This document shows positions 5,054-5,310 of a stretch of 5,310 bases of DNA, in pieces. How positions within the stretch are numbered: the first letter of the stretch is position 1; every line of letters starts with the position of its first letter. A model generated the notes under the pieces. That model saw only the letters and a list, made by a program, of their open reading frames with translations, was not told the DNA's origin and did no database searches. The DNA comes from Terriglobia bacterium (lineage in GTDB: Bacteria > Acidobacteriota > Terriglobia > UBA7540). The position numbers and the translations under genes were made by a program. The stretch lies in assembly GCA_030040515.1 (NCBI GenBank), contig JASHTO010000382.1, positions 1 through 5,310 on the forward strand. Reading direction: 5' to 3'.

Positions 5054-5310
5054 ATGAAGCGCGCAGCACTGCTAAGCATCGGTTTGCTCCTGGCCGTGGT
5101 TGCCTGGAGCCAAAGCGATATGGATTATCAAAAGTGGATGAAAGACATCGGGGCAACCTGCGGAAGTTTGAAGAAGAACCTAGGCGCCAAAAACGGAGAG
5201 GCCGCAGCAGCGGACGCGAAGAAGCTCCATTCAGATTTTGTCCAGGTCCAGATGTTCTTCGAGAAGAAGCACTCTGATGACGCGAAGACATTCGCCATGA
5301 ACGCCTCCGA
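5054..5310 (+). CDS. Small exported helical protein, 3' end missing (possible cytochrome c'-like)
   Basis: An open frame of 85 complete codons runs off the right edge. The first about 20 residues (MKRAALLSIGLLLAVVAWSQ) are a Sec-type signal peptide. What follows is charged and helical (DYQKWMKDIGATCGSLKKNL, then a KNGEAAAADAKKL helix and an FFEKKHSDDAKTFA segment). The arrangement of helices and the phrase types resemble small periplasmic cytochrome c'/b562-like bundles, whose haem-binding CxxCH lies near the C-terminus and would fall outside this window. No haem motif is visible; C36 is isolated. The resemblance is therefore only suggestive, and a haem-free helical protein is possible. It lies 63 bases after sodA on the same strand with no terminator seen between them, so co-transcription is likely. 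Confidence 0.75.
   Translation, partial: MKRAALLSIGLLLAVVAWSQSDMDYQKWMKDIGATCGSLKKNLGAKNGEAAAADAKKLHSDFVQVQMFFEKKHSDDAKTFAMNAS

Noticed and set aside
4948..5277. 109-residue + frame overlapping the end of sodA
   Set aside because: It is a shadow of sodA and of the following exported protein, whose own start has a strong ribosome site.
1..5310. CRISPR array, tRNA, rRNA or insertion-sequence ends
   Set aside because: No regularly spaced repeats of CRISPR length, no recognisable RNA gene, and no transposase or terminal inverted repeats were seen.

Overview
The window reads as a piece of a free-living, fairly GC-rich bacterial chromosome. An acidobacterial-type host is my best guess, because an alphaproteobacterial-style RegB/RegA pair sits beside a Tat-exported Mn superoxide dismutase and a Csp copper-storage protein. 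This is inference from gene style only; no rRNA or marker gene is present to settle it.

Left part (1-1596): a stand-alone class II Fic protein on the + strand (224-1276) carries a complete catalytic motif, its own N-terminal inhibitory motif and a C-terminal winged-helix-like segment. Its stop codon lies inside a short direct-repeat cluster built from CTGTGAC(AAG). About 285 bases without a convincing gene follow, although one short stretch looks like the tail of a decayed gene. A second short tandem repeat lies upstream of fic.

Middle part (1597-3986): three genes on the - strand, read right to left. They are a RegB/PrrB/ActS-type redox sensor kinase, its RegA/PrrA/ActR-type response regulator (overlapping by 17 bases), and after 103 bases an exported four-helix-bundle copper-storage protein with 13 cysteines. 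The kinase has both known RegB redox handles: the quinone-associated GGxxNPF motif and the cysteine in the dimerisation domain.

Right part (3987-5310): a divergent intergenic region leads to a Tat-exported Mn-type superoxide dismutase (4259-4990) and then to the 5' part of a small exported helical protein cut by the window end. The intergenic region holds two adjacent 17-bp near-palindromes, TGCGACA-N3-TGCCGCA. They resemble published RegA/PrrA/RegR sites and directly touch a sigma70-like promoter (TCGACA, 17 bp, TAGGAT) that reads toward the dismutase gene.

Working model (inference): the kinase senses the quinone pool and/or thiol/copper redox state. The regulator binds the tandem boxes and controls the exported dismutase and perhaps its own operon, while the copper-storage protein in the same operon sequesters Cu(I). 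The window would then be a compact envelope redox/copper-stress module, with the fic gene a separate and possibly acquired neighbour.
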